DNA of 64,000 nucleotides, taken from contig NZ_QFFK01000001.1 of assembly GCF_003149455.1 (NCBI RefSeq), forward strand, positions 496,001 to 560,000. Direction: 5' to 3'. Source of the stretch: Chitinophaga deserti. GTDB lineage: Bacteria; Bacteroidota; Bacteroidia; Chitinophagales; Chitinophagaceae. The translations under genes and the position numbers were made by a program. The notes beneath the pieces were generated by a model. It saw only the letters and a list, made by a program, of their open reading frames with translations, ran no database searches and was not told the DNA's origin. Within the stretch, counting starts at the first letter, position 1, and each line of letters starts with the position of its first letter. Below, piece after piece: positions 45,019 to 53,466 of this stretch.

Positions 45019-45870
45019 TCAGGTCAGTGTTTCTTTAAAAACTTTCAATGTTCTTTCCCAGGCAAGCTTCGCCGCAGCTTCGTTGTAACGTGCTGCAGAG
45101 GTATCGTTATGAAATGCATGTTGCGTACCGGGATAGATGAATAGTTCGTATTGAGTACCCGCAGCTTTCAGCGCGGCTTCATATGCGGGCAGTCCTGCAT
45201 TTACCCGCTCATCCGTTTCCGCATAATTCAACAGGAGGCGGGCTTTGATCTTAGGTACATCAGCCGGATCGGCCTGCATACCATAGAAAGCCACAGCGGC
45301 ATTCAGCTGCGGGTCATTCACTGCCAGCTGGTTAGCCATTGCGCCGCCCCAGCAAAAGCCCACACATCCTGTTTTACCATTTGCATCGGAACGTTTACGC
45401 AGGTAGTCGAACGACAGGAGGTAATTACGGAGATTCTGCGCTTTATCGAGCTGACCGATTTTTGTACGTGCTTCATCTTCATTAGCAGGTGTACCACCAA
45501 AAACCGAGAGTGCATCCACTCCCAGTGCATTATATCCTGCTTCGGCCACACGCCGTGTTACATCTTTGATATGCGGTGTAAGACCCCGGTTTTCATGTAT
45601 TACGATCACACCGCCGCGCTTACCTTCTGCTTTAGGCCGCACGAGGTAAGCTTTCATGGTTACACCGTCACCAGGGTAGGAAACTTCCTCCTCCACCAGA
45701 TCAGCCCGCAGCGGTGCAGCAGCACGGGCGTAATTGGATTCAAGCAGCGGAAGTATTGCCATGGCAGCAGCCAGGGTACCGGTGAGCTTCACCAGCCGGC
45801 CGAGAAACTCATCGCGGCGGAGCGGCCGGTGGGTATACTCGTCGAAAAGGTCAATGATACGTTGATCCAT
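45019..45870 (-). CDS. Dienelactone hydrolase family protein, possible Tat substrate
   Basis: A 283-residue alpha/beta hydrolase. The N-terminus has a twin-arginine-like region RPLRRDEFLGRLVKLTG followed by a hydrophobic segment (TLAAAMAILPLLES), which is a possible Tat signal, though the spacing is not canonical. The hydrolase domain (about 75-283) has GVIVIHENRGLTPHI and the nucleophile Cys in GCVGFCWGGAM, with YPGTQHAFHNDT as the His region. The nucleophile is Cys, as in true dienelactone hydrolases. ATG 45870 is used rather than an upstream TTG. It follows the AhpD-like gene on the same strand. Confidence 0.85.
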   Translation of the reverse strand: MDQRIIDLFDEYTHRPLRRDEFLGRLVKLTGTLAAAMAILPLLESNYARAAAPLRADLVEEEVSYPGDGVTMKAYLVRPKAEGKRGGVIVIHENRGLTPHIKDVTRRVAEAGYNALGVDALSVFGGTPANEDEARTKIGQLDKAQNLRNYLLSFDYLRKRSDANGKTGCVGFCWGGAMANQLAVNDPQLNAAVAFYGMQADPADVPKIKARLLLNYAETDERVNAGLPAYEAALKAAGTQYELFIYPGTQHAFHNDTSAARYNEAAAKLAWERTLKVFKETLT

Positions 45871-45915
45871 ATGAAACAGGGTTTTCTTCAAGATAAAATA
45901 TTTTTACCGGAACGG

Positions 45916-45949
45916 AAAGCGGGCGCCCTGTATAAAGGCGCCCGCTTTT
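45916..45949 (+). terminator. Hairpin between the AhpD-like and dienelactone hydrolase genes
   Basis: A perfect 12-bp stem (45916-45927 with 45937-45948) and a 9-base loop followed by T on the plus strand and a weaker T-rich tail on the minus strand. It lies downstream of the minus-strand AhpD-like gene and may limit read-through into the hydrolase gene. Confidence 0.55.
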
Positions 45950-45982
45950 GTTAATACGAAACAGCAGAAGCAGCGGGTTTAG

Positions 45983-46423
45983 TTAATGCAGCGCAGGCTT
46001 CATATGGGTTGATACGCCTATGCGGTTCCAGGCATTGATGACAATCACAGCCATAATCAGCTGTGCCAGATATTCTTCATCGAAAACACGGGCTGCACGG
46101 GCATATGTTTCGTCAGACAATCCCTGCGGGATCAGTGTCACTTCCTCCGTAACAGCCAGAATTGCCTGTTCCTCTTCCGTAAAGAAATCAGTTTCCCCCC
46201 AGTTGGTAAGGGCAAACAGCTGCCGGATGGAAGCACCCTGCGCAATTGCGTCCTGCGTATGTTTATCGATGCAATAGGTACACCCATTTATCTGTGAGGC
46301 GCGGATACGGACCAGTTCATGATGCAGGGGGCTGAGGCGGGTAGTAGTCAGATAATTTTCCAAACCCACTACGGCGGCGTAGCCTGCGGGTGCCAGTTTT
46401 TTAATGTTGATTCTTTGAGACAT
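45983..46423 (-). CDS. AhpD-like carboxymuconolactone decarboxylase family protein
   Basis: A 146-residue protein with the AhpD/CMD redox motif CTYCIDKH (Cys-x-x-Cys followed by His), the family N-terminal PLHHELVRIRASQINGC, and a C-terminal VINAWNRIG. Members reduce peroxides through a peroxidatic Cys pair or decarboxylate muconolactones; the CxxC makes the redox role more likely. It follows the Crp/Fnr regulator on the same strand by 68 bases, a common pairing in Bacteroidota, so that regulator may control it. Confidence 0.87.
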   Translation of the reverse strand: MSQRINIKKLAPAGYAAVVGLENYLTTTRLSPLHHELVRIRASQINGCTYCIDKHTQDAIAQGASIRQLFALTNWGETDFFTEEEQAILAVTEEVTLIPQGLSDETYARAARVFDEEYLAQLIMAVIVINAWNRIGVSTHMKPALH

Positions 46424-46491
46424 GATGTATCGTTTTAGGATACAAAGATCAGATGGAAAGCAGACTCCTTTTCTTGAACTGGTTCAAGAAA

Positions 46492-47067
46492 TCATCCATT
46501 ACGTTTGGCGCGTATCTTACTGAGGAATTCAGGTGTAAAACCGAGGTACGATGCCAGCATGTATTGCGGTACCCGCTGCACGAATTCCGGGAACGACTGC
46601 CGGAAATGCTCGTACCGCTCTTCGCCCGAGTGCATGAAAATGTAAGTGACCCTTTGCAGTGCCGCCGCCAATGCCTTCTGGCTGATGATGCGGAAATACC
46701 TTTCCAGCTCCGGCAGCTCTTGGAACAATGCATCCTGCCGGTTGCGGTACAACACAACACATTCCGTATCTTCAATTGCCTGAATACTGTATTCAGAAGG
46801 CCGTTGCGATTCGAGGCTGAAGTAATCCGTGATCCACCAGTTTTCTATCGCGAAGTGATTGATGAGTTCCGAATCTTTTTCTGTGATCAGGAACGACCGG
46901 CAACAACCTTTTGCTATAAAAAAGTTGGCATTGCATACCTGGCCGGCTTTGAGCAGGAACTCTTTTTTACGGAAGGCGCGGACCTCCAGATAGTCTGCCA
47001 GGATAGCTTCTGCTCCTTCAGGGAGGGTAGCGAATTTTCGGATGTGTGCCGTGAGTTCGGGAAACAT
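46492..47067 (-). CDS. Crp/Fnr-family transcriptional regulator
   Basis: A 191-residue protein with a cyclic-nucleotide-binding-like fold (about 10-115, LKAGQVCNANFFIAKGCCRSF; INHFAIENWWITDYFS) and a short C-terminal helix-turn-helix (about 155-188, FVQRVPQYMLASYLGFTPEFLSKIRA in parts). The residues expected for cAMP binding are not obvious, and the family in Bacteroidota often senses other cues. It is the first gene of a probable three-gene unit with the AhpD-like and dienelactone hydrolase genes. Confidence 0.87.
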   Translation of the reverse strand: MFPELTAHIRKFATLPEGAEAILADYLEVRAFRKKEFLLKAGQVCNANFFIAKGCCRSFLITEKDSELINHFAIENWWITDYFSLESQRPSEYSIQAIEDTECVVLYRNRQDALFQELPELERYFRIISQKALAAALQRVTYIFMHSGEERYEHFRQSFPEFVQRVPQYMLASYLGFTPEFLSKIRAKRNG

Positions 47068-47139
47068 GAAAGCAAAATAATCTTTTCACGGCAACAAACC
47101 GGGGCCGGATATTGTAATTCAAATACCAAATGCCCGCAT

Positions 47140-48045
47140 ATGCTTCTACGCGACCAACTATCGCTGTTACAGATTTTCCGGATGACCTGGAAGCTGGATA
47201 TTACGATGATCATTTTCTGCACGCTTGCCTATTTTACGGACATCTACTGGCTGCGCGACCACATATCCATCCCCATCAGTATTACGGCCGTATTGGGCAC
47301 CGCACTGGCCTTTTTCATCGGGTTCAACAATAACCAGGCATATGACAGGTGGTGGGAAGGCCGGAAGATTTGGGGAGCGCTGGTAAATGATTCCCGGACC
47401 TGGGCACGTAACCTGATAACATTCTGTGAAAGCGATGATCACGGACAGGCCACCACGCTGGCGCGCCGCATGGTATTCCGCCACCTGGCCTTTGTATATG
47501 CACTGAAGTCGGCTTTACGGAAAGACGGAGATACTTACTACGAGGGATATCTTAGTCCGGAGGAAACGGAATCAGTATCGAAGAGTAAAAATGTACCCAA
47601 CGCTGTGCTCAATCTGCAGGCAACAGACCTTCGCACATTGCGCGACCTGCAGGCGGTAGACGGATTCCTGTTTCGTGACATCAACAGCAGGCTCACTGCA
47701 TTCACCGACCAGCTGGGAATGTGCGAGCGTATCCGCAACACCGTTTTCCCGCCCAGTTACCTTTTCTTTACACGGGTATTCATTTGGTTTTATGTGATGA
47801 TGACCACTTTCAGCCTGTCGGAAAACATAGGCCCCTGGGCTATTCTGTTCGGCTGGGCGGTAGGCTTCGTGTTCCATGTCACCCATCAGAACGGGCTGAG
47901 TATTATGGATCCTTTTGAAACCAATCCCATGTCACTGCCATTGAATAGCATCAGCCGCACGATCGAGATTAATATGCTTGAAATGCTGGGCCATTCCCCC
48001 CTCCCTTCCCCCGTAGAGCCGGTAAGTAAACAGTACCTTTTGTGA
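47140..48045 (+). CDS. Bestrophin-family ion channel protein
   Basis: A 301-residue membrane protein of the bestrophin (UPF0187) family, with the characteristic opening LSLLQIFRMTWKLDIT, hydrophobic segments (IIFCTLAYFTDIYWL, ISITAVLGTALAFFIGF), the conserved NNNQAYDRWWEGRKIWGALVNDSR region (in part) and a C-terminal GLSIMDPFE. Bacterial homologues form pentameric sodium or chloride channels. The ATG at 47140 is chosen because the family alignment begins there; the longer frame is the antisense of the divergent Crp/Fnr gene. It is divergent from that gene across a 72-base gap. Confidence 0.87.
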   Translation: MLLRDQLSLLQIFRMTWKLDITMIIFCTLAYFTDIYWLRDHISIPISITAVLGTALAFFIGFNNNQAYDRWWEGRKIWGALVNDSRTWARNLITFCESDDHGQATTLARRMVFRHLAFVYALKSALRKDGDTYYEGYLSPEETESVSKSKNVPNAVLNLQATDLRTLRDLQAVDGFLFRDINSRLTAFTDQLGMCERIRNTVFPPSYLFFTRVFIWFYVMMTTFSLSENIGPWAILFGWAVGFVFHVTHQNGLSIMDPFETNPMSLPLNSISRTIEINMLEMLGHSPLPSPVEPVSKQYLL

Positions 48046-48108
48046 TGTGGGGATTCCGAATTATTATCGTAATTTACGGGTACCAGTCCTCAGCCAAACT
48101 GTTATCCT

Positions 48109-49113
48109 ATGTCAGAGATAGAATATCCTGCTATCATGAATTTTGACGTACCGGAGCATCTGAAAAGTCGTATCATCGAATCAGACCGGTTACCGTCTCA
48201 ATACCAGCCCCATCACGTTCCGGGCACCACAGTCACCTATAAGGAAGGCCCCTTCGGCGCATATTTTAAACAGGAGTATGCATGTCCAAACTTCGTTATC
48301 GGGTGGCTTAATTTCGACATTAAAGAACATGTGTTTCTTTATCCAATTACCCAAAAACCTTTGCTGGCCTTATATACCGGCTTTGATGGGGATATACCCT
48401 GCGAGCTGCAGGGCTCAGCGGAAAAACTGATGCTCCCTGAAAAGAAATTTGCGTTCTACTATGTACCTCCAATGGCGTTTAACCGCGCTGAATTCGCACC
48501 CGGGCATTATACATCCGTGTACGTTTCCTTTTCCAGTTCTTTCATGCAGATGTTCGCCAGCCAGCACGCAGAATACAAAGCCCTGGTAGAGAAACAATTG
48601 CGTGGAGAGCAGGATGGAGAACAGAAAAATCTTATCCTCTACAGCCATGAGGAAAAGGTAATTTTCAAAAAAATGCGCTCCTACGAAGGTGACCCTTCCA
48701 TGTACGGCCCATTTATGCATGGCAACGTTACTTTACTAACCGCCCATTACTTCAATCACCTCCTCAAACGCCACCAGGTTCCCCAAACGCTGCTAAATGC
48801 CTGCGATTACATCCAGGAAAACCTGGGGGAAGATATTTCCACCACTACTATTGCCCGGAAAGTAGGATCGCATTCCCTGGCGCTCAACAAGTTGTTTAAA
48901 GACAACTACGGTAAAAACGTTCGCCAGTACCTCACGCAAAAGCGGCTGGAGGAAGCGGAGTACCGTCTCAAAACCACCAGTGAGCTGGTCTGGGAAATTG
49001 CCGCCTTTACCAATCTGACCGACGCATCGCACCTCGTACGCCTCATTCGTGCCAAACACGGTATTACCCCGGAGGAGTTCCGTGAGAAGCATAAACTTCA
49101 CCAGGCAGGCTGA
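48109..49113 (+). CDS. AraC-family transcriptional regulator
   Basis: A 334-residue regulator with an unrecognised N-terminal ligand or dimerisation domain (about 1-210) and a C-terminal AraC-type double helix-turn-helix (about 228-328): ISTTTIARKVGSHSLALNKLFKDNYG (in parts), QYLTQKRLEEAEYRL, and TNLTDASHLVRLIRAKHGITPEEFRE (in parts). The target genes are not apparent; the adjoining bestrophin gene is 63 bases upstream on the same strand and may be cotranscribed or unrelated. Confidence 0.9.
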   Translation: MSEIEYPAIMNFDVPEHLKSRIIESDRLPSQYQPHHVPGTTVTYKEGPFGAYFKQEYACPNFVIGWLNFDIKEHVFLYPITQKPLLALYTGFDGDIPCELQGSAEKLMLPEKKFAFYYVPPMAFNRAEFAPGHYTSVYVSFSSSFMQMFASQHAEYKALVEKQLRGEQDGEQKNLILYSHEEKVIFKKMRSYEGDPSMYGPFMHGNVTLLTAHYFNHLLKRHQVPQTLLNACDYIQENLGEDISTTTIARKVGSHSLALNKLFKDNYGKNVRQYLTQKRLEEAEYRLKTTSELVWEIAAFTNLTDASHLVRLIRAKHGITPEEFREKHKLHQAG

Positions 49114-49159
49114 TTAATTTCACTTCGTACAATTTCGCCCGCGGCATATACAATGCCGC

Positions 49160-49181
49160 ATGGCGATCTTTTGCCATTTTT
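49160..49181 (+). terminator. Terminator of the AraC gene
   Basis: ATGGC (49160-49164) pairs with GCCAT (49173-49177) and is followed by T to 49181. A second hairpin (GCGGCAT/ATGCCGC, 49141-49159) lies just upstream. Confidence 0.6.
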
Positions 49182-49376
49182 ACAATACAAGGTAGAACGC
49201 CTGGCTGAGGCTGGACTACCAGGGAGAGAGGGCCCGGGCCCATCTTCCAATAACTGGTAATGCTTTTATAAAACTCTGTGAAACAATACGTTCGTATTTT
49301 TTTCCAGTTTAGCTTAAGACAAAGAAATCAGACAAGAATCCCCGTTCCCCAAATTAGACTTGAGACACCTGGAATA

Positions 49377-49406
49377 AAAAAGCCGGCGCTCTTGCACCGG
49401 CTTTTT
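49377..49406. terminator. Terminator between the AraC region and the alpha/beta hydrolase
   Basis: A 10-bp stem AAAAAGCCGG (49377-49386) with CCGGCTTTTT (49397-49406) and a 10-base loop; A and T tracts allow function in both directions. It ends the minus-strand hydrolase operon. Confidence 0.8.
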
Positions 49407-49451
49407 GTATAAAAGGCATTGTACGAATTGTACAATCCGATTGTACGAATT

Positions 49452-50393
49452 TTATTCTTCCTTAATAAATTCCCGTAGCGCCGCCGTCCACTCCGGGCGG
49501 TAGCGCGACAGGAAGTTAACATGACCCGCCTCCGGGAATGTAACCAGCCGCTTCTTCCCTTTCAGATTCCCGAATACTGCATCTATCTCCCATCTTTCCA
49601 CCCTTTCGTCTTTTTCACCATAAATCACCATGGCCGGCACACTTACTGATCTCGCATCTTCCATTGGCCTGTGACCAAAGCCCCAGAAACCGTGAATAGT
49701 GCCTCCCCAGAATACCACAAAGGCCGCCAGCGGTACCGGTGGCGCCCCTACGGAGCGGAAGCGGGCACTGGTAGCCTCATACAATGTGGCAAATGGCGCC
49801 TCCAGGATAATGCCTTTGGGCGACATGCCGCCGTCTTTCATTGCCTTCAGTACTGCCGCCGCCCCCAGGCTCGTTCCCAGCAGCCATATGCGGCGCTCCC
49901 CTTTAGCATAGAGATAATCATAAGCCGCTTTCACATCCCGGCTTTCCTTAAAGCCTACCGTGGTGTAATTACCTCCCGAGCCGCCGCTTCCGCGGAAGTC
50001 TACCAGCATTACATTAAATCCAAGTTCACGGAGGATCATTCCCCGGTCGATCATGCTGGATTTTTTACCGCTGTACCCATGGAAGAGCACTACGGTGCCT
50101 TTTGCGCGAGGAGTACGTACCATCCATGCTTCCAGCGGGTAATCGCTTTGCAGCGTTATCGTTTCGTAAGGTACGGGGGGCACCCCGCGGTTCACCGGTC
50201 TGGGGTTGTCTACTCCCACCACAACCGTTTTGATCTTACCCAGCACGGAGAGCTTCCGGGGATCGGTTCGGGGAGCGGTAGTACTGGTAAAATGAGTGAA
50301 TTGCCAGGCGTGCCAGGCGCAGAACAGGTTCAGTAGAATAAAAAAGATGCCTGTACCCCAGGCCAGTCTTTTCCAGAAACGCTTACGCTTCAT
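49452..50393 (-). CDS. Membrane-anchored alpha/beta hydrolase
   Basis: A 313-residue protein with an N-terminal membrane anchor (GIFFILLNLFCAWHAWQF) and an alpha/beta hydrolase domain: oxyanion region VVLFHGYSGKKSSMID, nucleophile Ser in IWLLGTSLGAAAVLK, and the His in FPEAGHVNFLS. It resembles the serine-aminopeptidase/lysophospholipase-like hydrolases (COG1073). The active site lies outside the inner membrane. The substrate is unknown. It lies 5 bases downstream of a lipoprotein gene on the same strand, forming a likely three-gene operon with the small lipoprotein at 51100. Confidence 0.87.
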   Translation of the reverse strand: MKRKRFWKRLAWGTGIFFILLNLFCAWHAWQFTHFTSTTAPRTDPRKLSVLGKIKTVVVGVDNPRPVNRGVPPVPYETITLQSDYPLEAWMVRTPRAKGTVVLFHGYSGKKSSMIDRGMILRELGFNVMLVDFRGSGGSGGNYTTVGFKESRDVKAAYDYLYAKGERRIWLLGTSLGAAAVLKAMKDGGMSPKGIILEAPFATLYEATSARFRSVGAPPVPLAAFVVFWGGTIHGFWGFGHRPMEDARSVSVPAMVIYGEKDERVERWEIDAVFGNLKGKKRLVTFPEAGHVNFLSRYRPEWTAALREFIKEE

Positions 50394-50398
50394 GTAGC

Positions 50399-51013
50399 TT
50401 ATTTTGTCAGTTGCAGCACTTGCTTACGAAGGGTGAAATTTTCATCTTCCACATCCTCCTGCCAGTAATATACAGTATCATTTTCAAGTACGATACGCGC
50501 CCGCAGGGCGGAATCGCTCATATATTCCCCAGCCGTGGGCACCATCCATGGCCCGGCAATACGCTTCCATCCATCGGGAGCCAGCGTCCAGGTGGCGATG
50601 CTGTGAACGGTACCATGAAGGGGACTGTGAAAAATAGACATCTCAGGTATGCCATCGCCATTGAGATCGCCTTCGGGTATGAGCCGGAAGCGGTTTTGGA
50701 TCTCTTTCATGGGAGGGATAGCAGCGGAATTAAACTTCACGGCAAAGATGTGAGGCTCATCACCGTCTTCCGACATCCTGACAACTTCGCGCCAGGCAGA
50801 ATCAATAATACCATCTCCATTGAAATCACCGGAAATACCGATGGCTTCATCAGGTTCATTTTCCACTACCGGTTCGGCTGGGAGGGTGGTGACTGCCGGG
50901 GGCAATGCCTGAATTGCAGGCGTGTCTTTAACCACGGGAGGCTGTTGCTGTGCAACGGGTTGCTGGCAGGCAAACAGGAAGGCTAAAGGGATGACGGGTA
51001 AGAAATATCGCAT
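50399..51013 (-). CDS. Uncharacterised lipoprotein with calcium-binding-like DxNGDG motifs
   Basis: A 204-residue predicted lipoprotein (MRYFLPVIPLAFLFAC, Cys16) with a Pro/Gln-rich linker (about 17-60) and two DxNGDG motifs (GDFNGDGIIDSAW, GDLNGDGIPEMS) of the FG-GAP/VCBS or dockerin-like calcium-binding type. I recognise no family beyond that. ATG 51013 gives the clean signal peptide. It lies between a small 56-residue lipoprotein gene and an alpha/beta hydrolase gene on the same strand and is probably cotranscribed with them. Confidence 0.7.
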   Translation of the reverse strand: MRYFLPVIPLAFLFACQQPVAQQQPPVVKDTPAIQALPPAVTTLPAEPVVENEPDEAIGISGDFNGDGIIDSAWREVVRMSEDGDEPHIFAVKFNSAAIPPMKEIQNRFRLIPEGDLNGDGIPEMSIFHSPLHGTVHSIATWTLAPDGWKRIAGPWMVPTAGEYMSDSALRARIVLENDTVYYWQEDVEDENFTLRKQVLQLTK

Positions 51014-51099
51014 GGTATCCGGGGCAGCAGGCAAGGTGCTGCTACCGGACATGCAAATTAATTGTTTGGCGGGAAACGGTCAATTCAGACCCAGGGAAA

Positions 51100-51270
51100 T
51101 TAATCTTTCCGGCCACCCCGGGTAAAGAGGAAGATGATGAGGCCTAATACAAGGGCAACAAGGATGAGGCCAGTCCATACACCGGCTTTGAAGATGCCAC
51201 CAACGATTTCACAGCTGGATAAAGTCATGGAAATGAGCGCGATGATAAAGAGGGATATGCTTTTGTTCAT
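51100..51270 (-). CDS. 56-residue membrane lipoprotein
   Basis: A short gene found by translating the minus strand: 56 residues beginning MNKSISLFIIALISMTLSSC (lipobox Cys20), then EIVGGIFKAGVWTG, a transmembrane segment (LILVALVLGLIIFLF) and a basic end (TRGGRKD). The combination of a lipoprotein signal, a second hydrophobic segment and a positive C-terminus recurs in Bacteroidota small membrane proteins, but the function is unknown. ATG 51270 and TAA 51100 are clear. It shares a strand with the lipoprotein gene downstream and the FecR gene upstream (gap 113 bases). Confidence 0.75.
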   Translation of the reverse strand: MNKSISLFIIALISMTLSSCEIVGGIFKAGVWTGLILVALVLGLIIFLFTRGGRKD

Positions 51271-51383
51271 AAGTTTTTTCTTTTACGGAATCACATACTG
51301 TGCCGAAAGGCAGAATGGTGCCGTAATGGGGCCTGCATGGAAAACAGAAAGGTGAAGTGGTGGAAGAAATTCCACAGGCGGGG

Positions 51384-52517
51384 TTATTTCACGTGCAGCT
51401 CGTTGCCTTTCCAGTAGAAGGTAACATCGCCGGTGAGGTTGATCACGTCTATAAATTCCTGGATGGGCTGATTACGGTCGAGGCGGCCCCAGAGGCGTTC
51501 ACGGCCTATGCCGGGGGCATCAAGCCGGATCTGGATATTGAACCAGCGGTCGAGCATTTCCGCGATTTCGTCTACAGTGGCGTTTTCGAAGTAGTGGACG
51601 CCTGTGCGCCAGCTGAGGGTGCGGTTGGGATCGAATGCTCCTACTTTAATGGACTCGCCGGCATTTACAAGGGCTTCGCTGCCGGGGTTCAGTTCAATAC
51701 GGTCTACCCCTGATTTCACGGCTACTTTACCGGAAATGAGAGAGGCTACCATTTTATGCTGCGTGTAAGCATTAACATTAAATTCAGTACCAAGCACCTG
51801 TACGTCACCCTGAGGGGTATGGACGGTAAAGGGGTGTTTGGGGTCTCCTTTCACTTTAAAGTAGGCTTCACCGGCTTCGAGGAATACTTCGCGCTGGCGG
51901 CCGTTCTCAAATCTGAATTTGAGGCGGGAGCGGGAGTTGAGCCAAACGGAGGAGCCGTCTGTCAGTTTCACCTGGTAATCGAGGCGGGCGGGTACCACGA
52001 GGGTGGTCCATCCGTCGGCCGGCGGCTTTTCACTGTCCAGTTCCAGTACGCGGTTATTATTAGTGAAGCTGGCACCGGTGGAATGGTGCTGCTGAAGGCC
52101 GGTATCCTTGAGGGCGATGGTGGTCCCGTCTTCCAGAACAAGGGAGGCGCTACCGCCTTCACCGGTCATGGCGACGGGGGACATATGAACGGGAGAGGGT
52201 TTAACCCAGGTGAAATATACGATCCCTGCAATGAGGGCTGCTGCGGTGGCGGAGAGGATAGAGCGGACGATGGTACGGCGGTGGCGGCGCTGCATGTCAT
52301 ATTCACGGTCGTATACGTCGAGGAGACCGGCGTTCACGTCGAAAGACGTGAATGCATCGCGGAGCTCGTCCTTCGGGAGGGAAAGGAGCTCTTCCCGGAG
52401 GGAGCGTGCATCGGGGTCAGCTTCGAGGATTGCGTCTAATTCCTGCTGTTCTTCAGGCGTTATCTGCCCAAGGATCTGTCGGATTATCAGCAATCGTATA
52501 TACAAGTTATCTTCCAT
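51384..52517 (-). CDS. FecR-family anti-sigma factor, divergent from an ECF sigma gene
   Basis: A 377-residue protein: cytoplasmic N-terminal region (about 1-80), a transmembrane segment (SILSATAAALIAGIVYFTW, about 87-105), a periplasmic FecR domain (about 170-265, GSSVWLNSRSRLKFRFENGR in part) and a C-terminal DUF4974 domain (about 300-377). Its likely sigma partner is the ECF gene that starts 368 bases away on the other strand. No SusC/SusD lies beside it, so the signal it senses is not clear. Confidence 0.87.
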   Translation of the reverse strand: MEDNLYIRLLIIRQILGQITPEEQQELDAILEADPDARSLREELLSLPKDELRDAFTSFDVNAGLLDVYDREYDMQRRHRRTIVRSILSATAAALIAGIVYFTWVKPSPVHMSPVAMTGEGGSASLVLEDGTTIALKDTGLQQHHSTGASFTNNNRVLELDSEKPPADGWTTLVVPARLDYQVKLTDGSSVWLNSRSRLKFRFENGRQREVFLEAGEAYFKVKGDPKHPFTVHTPQGDVQVLGTEFNVNAYTQHKMVASLISGKVAVKSGVDRIELNPGSEALVNAGESIKVGAFDPNRTLSWRTGVHYFENATVDEIAEMLDRWFNIQIRLDAPGIGRERLWGRLDRNQPIQEFIDVINLTGDVTFYWKGNELHVK

Positions 52518-52884
52518 GCATGAATTGGTCTATGTTAATAGATGCATATTGCAGGGTGAAGGGTGAATCTGTGCCTTAAATAAATCCAGGAAGGCCGGAC
52601 ATCCGTAAATATAAGCAGAGAATCAATATTTCACAGATCAATTCTAACGGATACGGTTGTTGGGTTATAACCCAATGTTAACAATTTCATAACTAATTAT
52701 TAAGACCGTTTTCCCGAATTTAGACAAGGACAGTAAACTTGCCCGGCCAATTTTCGTTGGGACACTTTCGAGACTGCACCTTATACTATATAGTTTCTCC
52801 ACATCCAAGCTTAAGACAGTATTAAGACGCCGCCAGCGGCAGTTAAAGACAAAACTGATACTGTTACTTTAAAAATCTGCAACC
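52518..52884. other. Divergent promoter region of the fecR and sigma genes
   Basis: A 367-base gap without a gene. It contains the palindrome at 52660-52675 and several AT-rich stretches, including a possible minus-strand -7 (TATATTTA) near 52605. No clear paired -33/-7 boxes could be assigned with confidence. Confidence 0.4.
52660..52675. promoter_or_regulatory. Perfect 16-bp palindrome between fecR and sigma genes
   Basis: TTGGGTTATAACCCAA is a perfect palindrome about 140 bases ahead of fecR and 210 bases ahead of the sigma gene. It could be a regulator site for either or both. No terminator-like T tract follows. No recognised regulator site matches it. Confidence 0.4.
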
Positions 52885-53463
52885 GTGGAGGACCAAGAAC
52901 TTATTCAGCAACTGCAGGAAGGTAATGTGGAAGCCTTTAATCAGGCCTACAAGAAGTATGCTCCTACCATGCTCACCATCGCATATACTTTTATGCGTGA
53001 CAAGGATGACGCAGCCGATGTGGTGCAGGACTGCTTTGCTACACTGCTGCACAAGCCGCAGCTCTGGAAATCTATTCGCGATATCCGCTGGTACCTCATG
53101 CGCATGGTGCAGAACCAATGCCTGGGTGTAATCAGAAAAAGAGATGTGCAGCACCAGAAAGACGAGGTCTTTCAATACTACAACAAATCCGCAGCGGAAG
53201 ACGTTTCCCTCCCGGAATCCTACAACAATTCAAACCCACAGGAAAAAGAAAATAAGGTAGTATCCTGGCTCGGCTCTCTCAGCCCGCAACGTAAACGTGC
53301 CATGGAACTCGTTTACCAGCAGGAACTCTCCTACCAGGAAGCTGCCCTCAAAATGGGAATCAGCAAACAAAGCGTGAAAACACACCTCCGCTATGCCAAA
53401 CAAATCCTGAAATCAAAAATGACGACCATCCTCCTGGCCGCCTCTATCCTCATGCTCGGATAA
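52885..53463 (+). CDS. ECF RNA polymerase sigma factor (GTG start)
   Basis: A 192-residue sigma factor with region 2 (about 10-80, AFNQAYKKYAPTMLTIAYTFMRD in part) and region 4 (about 125-175, LSPQRKRAMELVYQQELSYQEA in part, GISKQSVKTHLRYAKQILKSK). The start is GTG 52885, as no ATG fits the family N-terminus. It ends with a short hydrophobic tail (MTTILLAASILMLG) that is unusual for ECF sigma factors. It is divergent from a FecR gene. Three bases separate its end from the converging esterase gene. Confidence 0.87.
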   Translation: MEDQELIQQLQEGNVEAFNQAYKKYAPTMLTIAYTFMRDKDDAADVVQDCFATLLHKPQLWKSIRDIRWYLMRMVQNQCLGVIRKRDVQHQKDEVFQYYNKSAAEDVSLPESYNNSNPQEKENKVVSWLGSLSPQRKRAMELVYQQELSYQEAALKMGISKQSVKTHLRYAKQILKSKMTTILLAASILMLG

Positions 53464-53466
53464 GCA

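Larger units (their letters stand above)
49124..49449. repeat. Short inverted and direct repeats across the convergent gap
   Basis: TTCGTACAAT at 49124-49133 is the inverse of ATTGTACGAA, which occurs at 49418-49427 and 49440-49449; the latter two flank GTACAAT, giving a local palindrome at 49418-49436. A 12-base GGGCCCGGGCCC palindrome lies near 49233-49244. The rest of the 338-base gap holds the AraC terminator and a second terminator (49377-49406), but no gene. Confidence 0.5.

Noticed and set aside
46453..47139. N-terminal extension of the bestrophin gene
   Set aside because: The extension is antisense to the Crp/Fnr gene and carries no bestrophin features; the family N-terminus begins at 47140.
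49233..49244. GGGCCCGGGCCC palindrome as a regulator site
   Set aside because: It lies between converging gene ends, far from any promoter, and is explained by GC-rich low complexity.
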